Assembly: GCA_000310025.1 (NCBI GenBank)
Contig: FN649729.1
Span: 3,537,506 to 3,601,505, forward strand
From: Ectocarpus siliculosus
Taxonomy: Eukaryota > Sar > Phaeophyceae > Ectocarpales > Ectocarpaceae
DNA: 64,000 nt
Reading direction: 5' to 3'
Shown piece by piece: positions 63,412 through 64,000 of this stretch. Positions within the stretch are counted from its first letter, which is position 1, and every line of letters begins with the position of its first letter. A program made the position numbers and the translations under genes. The notes beneath the pieces are model-generated. The model was not told the origin of the DNA and did not search any database. It was given only the letters and a program-made list of their open reading frames with translations.

Positions 63412-64000
63412 CGTTTATGCCATGCGTGTTCGTTTGGGGGGGTTGCAGTTGTCTGCGCGGCCAAATCGCTGAGTCGCGGGTTGTGTACAACATGGCAGGA
63501 AAACCGCAGTGAACATTAGTGTAGGTTTCATTCGTCTCTCCCGGACAGGCATTGACCATCAGATGCCAGCTACCTGGAGCGTTCCGGTATGTAATTCAGC
63601 ATTCGTTCGAGGCGCAAAGTAGCATGAAGACCGTTTCAACATTCGCACGTCGATACCATATGCGATACGGGAACAGCAAGTAAACTGTGAGCTATCACCA
63701 AACACTCGTTTCACATTAGCGACAAAGCGTTTCACGCTGCGGTAGCTCTCGTTCGTGCAGCGAGGAGAGTGTGTAGCAAGGACGAGTATTTGACGGTCAA
63801 ACCACCAGCCTACCGCAAGCGCTCTCCTCGTCCACACTACGCGGTGCTGTCACCGATGGAGTTGGATACTTTCGACCTAACAGGATGCCTTCTTTAGGTG
63901 CACCGAGGGAACGACAAGGCATCACACAACTCACAGAAGTTGAAGCGCGTCCAGACCGTCCAGGAGCCCCGCGGGGAGCGAAGCGAGCTGGTTGCCATGC
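63412..64000. other. intergenic end of window, nothing recognised
   Basis: Only short frames were seen on both strands. One - strand frame at 63559-63837 (92 codons) has no splice support or recognisable motif. Confidence 0.4.

Overview
The window is nuclear DNA of an intron-rich eukaryote, most likely a brown alga close to Ectocarpus. The points for this are GC-rich exons with long poly-Ala, poly-Gly and poly-Ser runs, introns of several hundred bases with pyrimidine tracts and clean GT-AG borders, abundant GTT/GCT, CA and GA microsatellites, two scaffold gaps (12631-13198 and a 100-N gap at 23222-23321), many short inverted-repeat DNA elements, and a secreted GDPH/Root_cap-type protein of the kind carried by stramenopiles. 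The species is an inference. No bacterial operons, ribosome binding sites, CRISPR arrays, tRNA or rRNA genes were seen.

Region 1 (about 0.6-23.2 kb, + strand) is one very large gene of at least 30 exons. About 25 exon borders were set by matching splice phases, giving roughly 3,800 residues. Several blocks resemble SZT2, the giant scaffold of the KICSTOR complex that places GATOR1 on the lysosome or vacuole and restrains TORC1. The extra length comes from low-complexity Ala/Gly/Ser inserts inside exons.

Region 2 (23.3-24.0 kb) is an AT-rich island packed with CATG palindromes just after the second gap.

Region 3 (24.6-32.1 kb, - strand) is a second multi-exon gene. It encodes a secreted, cysteine-rich protein with a signal peptide, a GDPH (vWFD/Root_cap-like) core and a GILGQTF C-terminal motif. 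Its introns contain several small tandem repeats.

Region 4 (32.1-38.0 kb) shows no convincing gene and is built of local duplications, including four diverged 0.3-0.45 kb units at 34.7-36.3 kb. Region 5 (38.0-43.3 kb, - strand) holds exons of an unrecognised gene with a clear acidic C-terminus. Region 6 (43.3-50.1 kb) has a GA microsatellite, an unassigned open GC-rich stretch at 45.9-47.15 kb, and two exons of an unknown gene at 49.06-49.52 kb (-).

Region 7 (49.8-63.4 kb) is rich in mobile elements. It has a 211-bp MITE with perfect 26-bp inverted ends, a TTGACG-rich inverted-repeat element, three copies of a CCCATGGG-rich family with TTAGGG-like cores (one still flanked by a 10-11 bp target duplication), a 1.9-kb element with decayed MITE-like ends around a duplicated coding relic, and a decayed Ty3/gypsy-type reverse transcriptase. 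Small cysteine-rich exons of another possible secreted-protein gene lie on the - strand at 61.3-62.4 kb.
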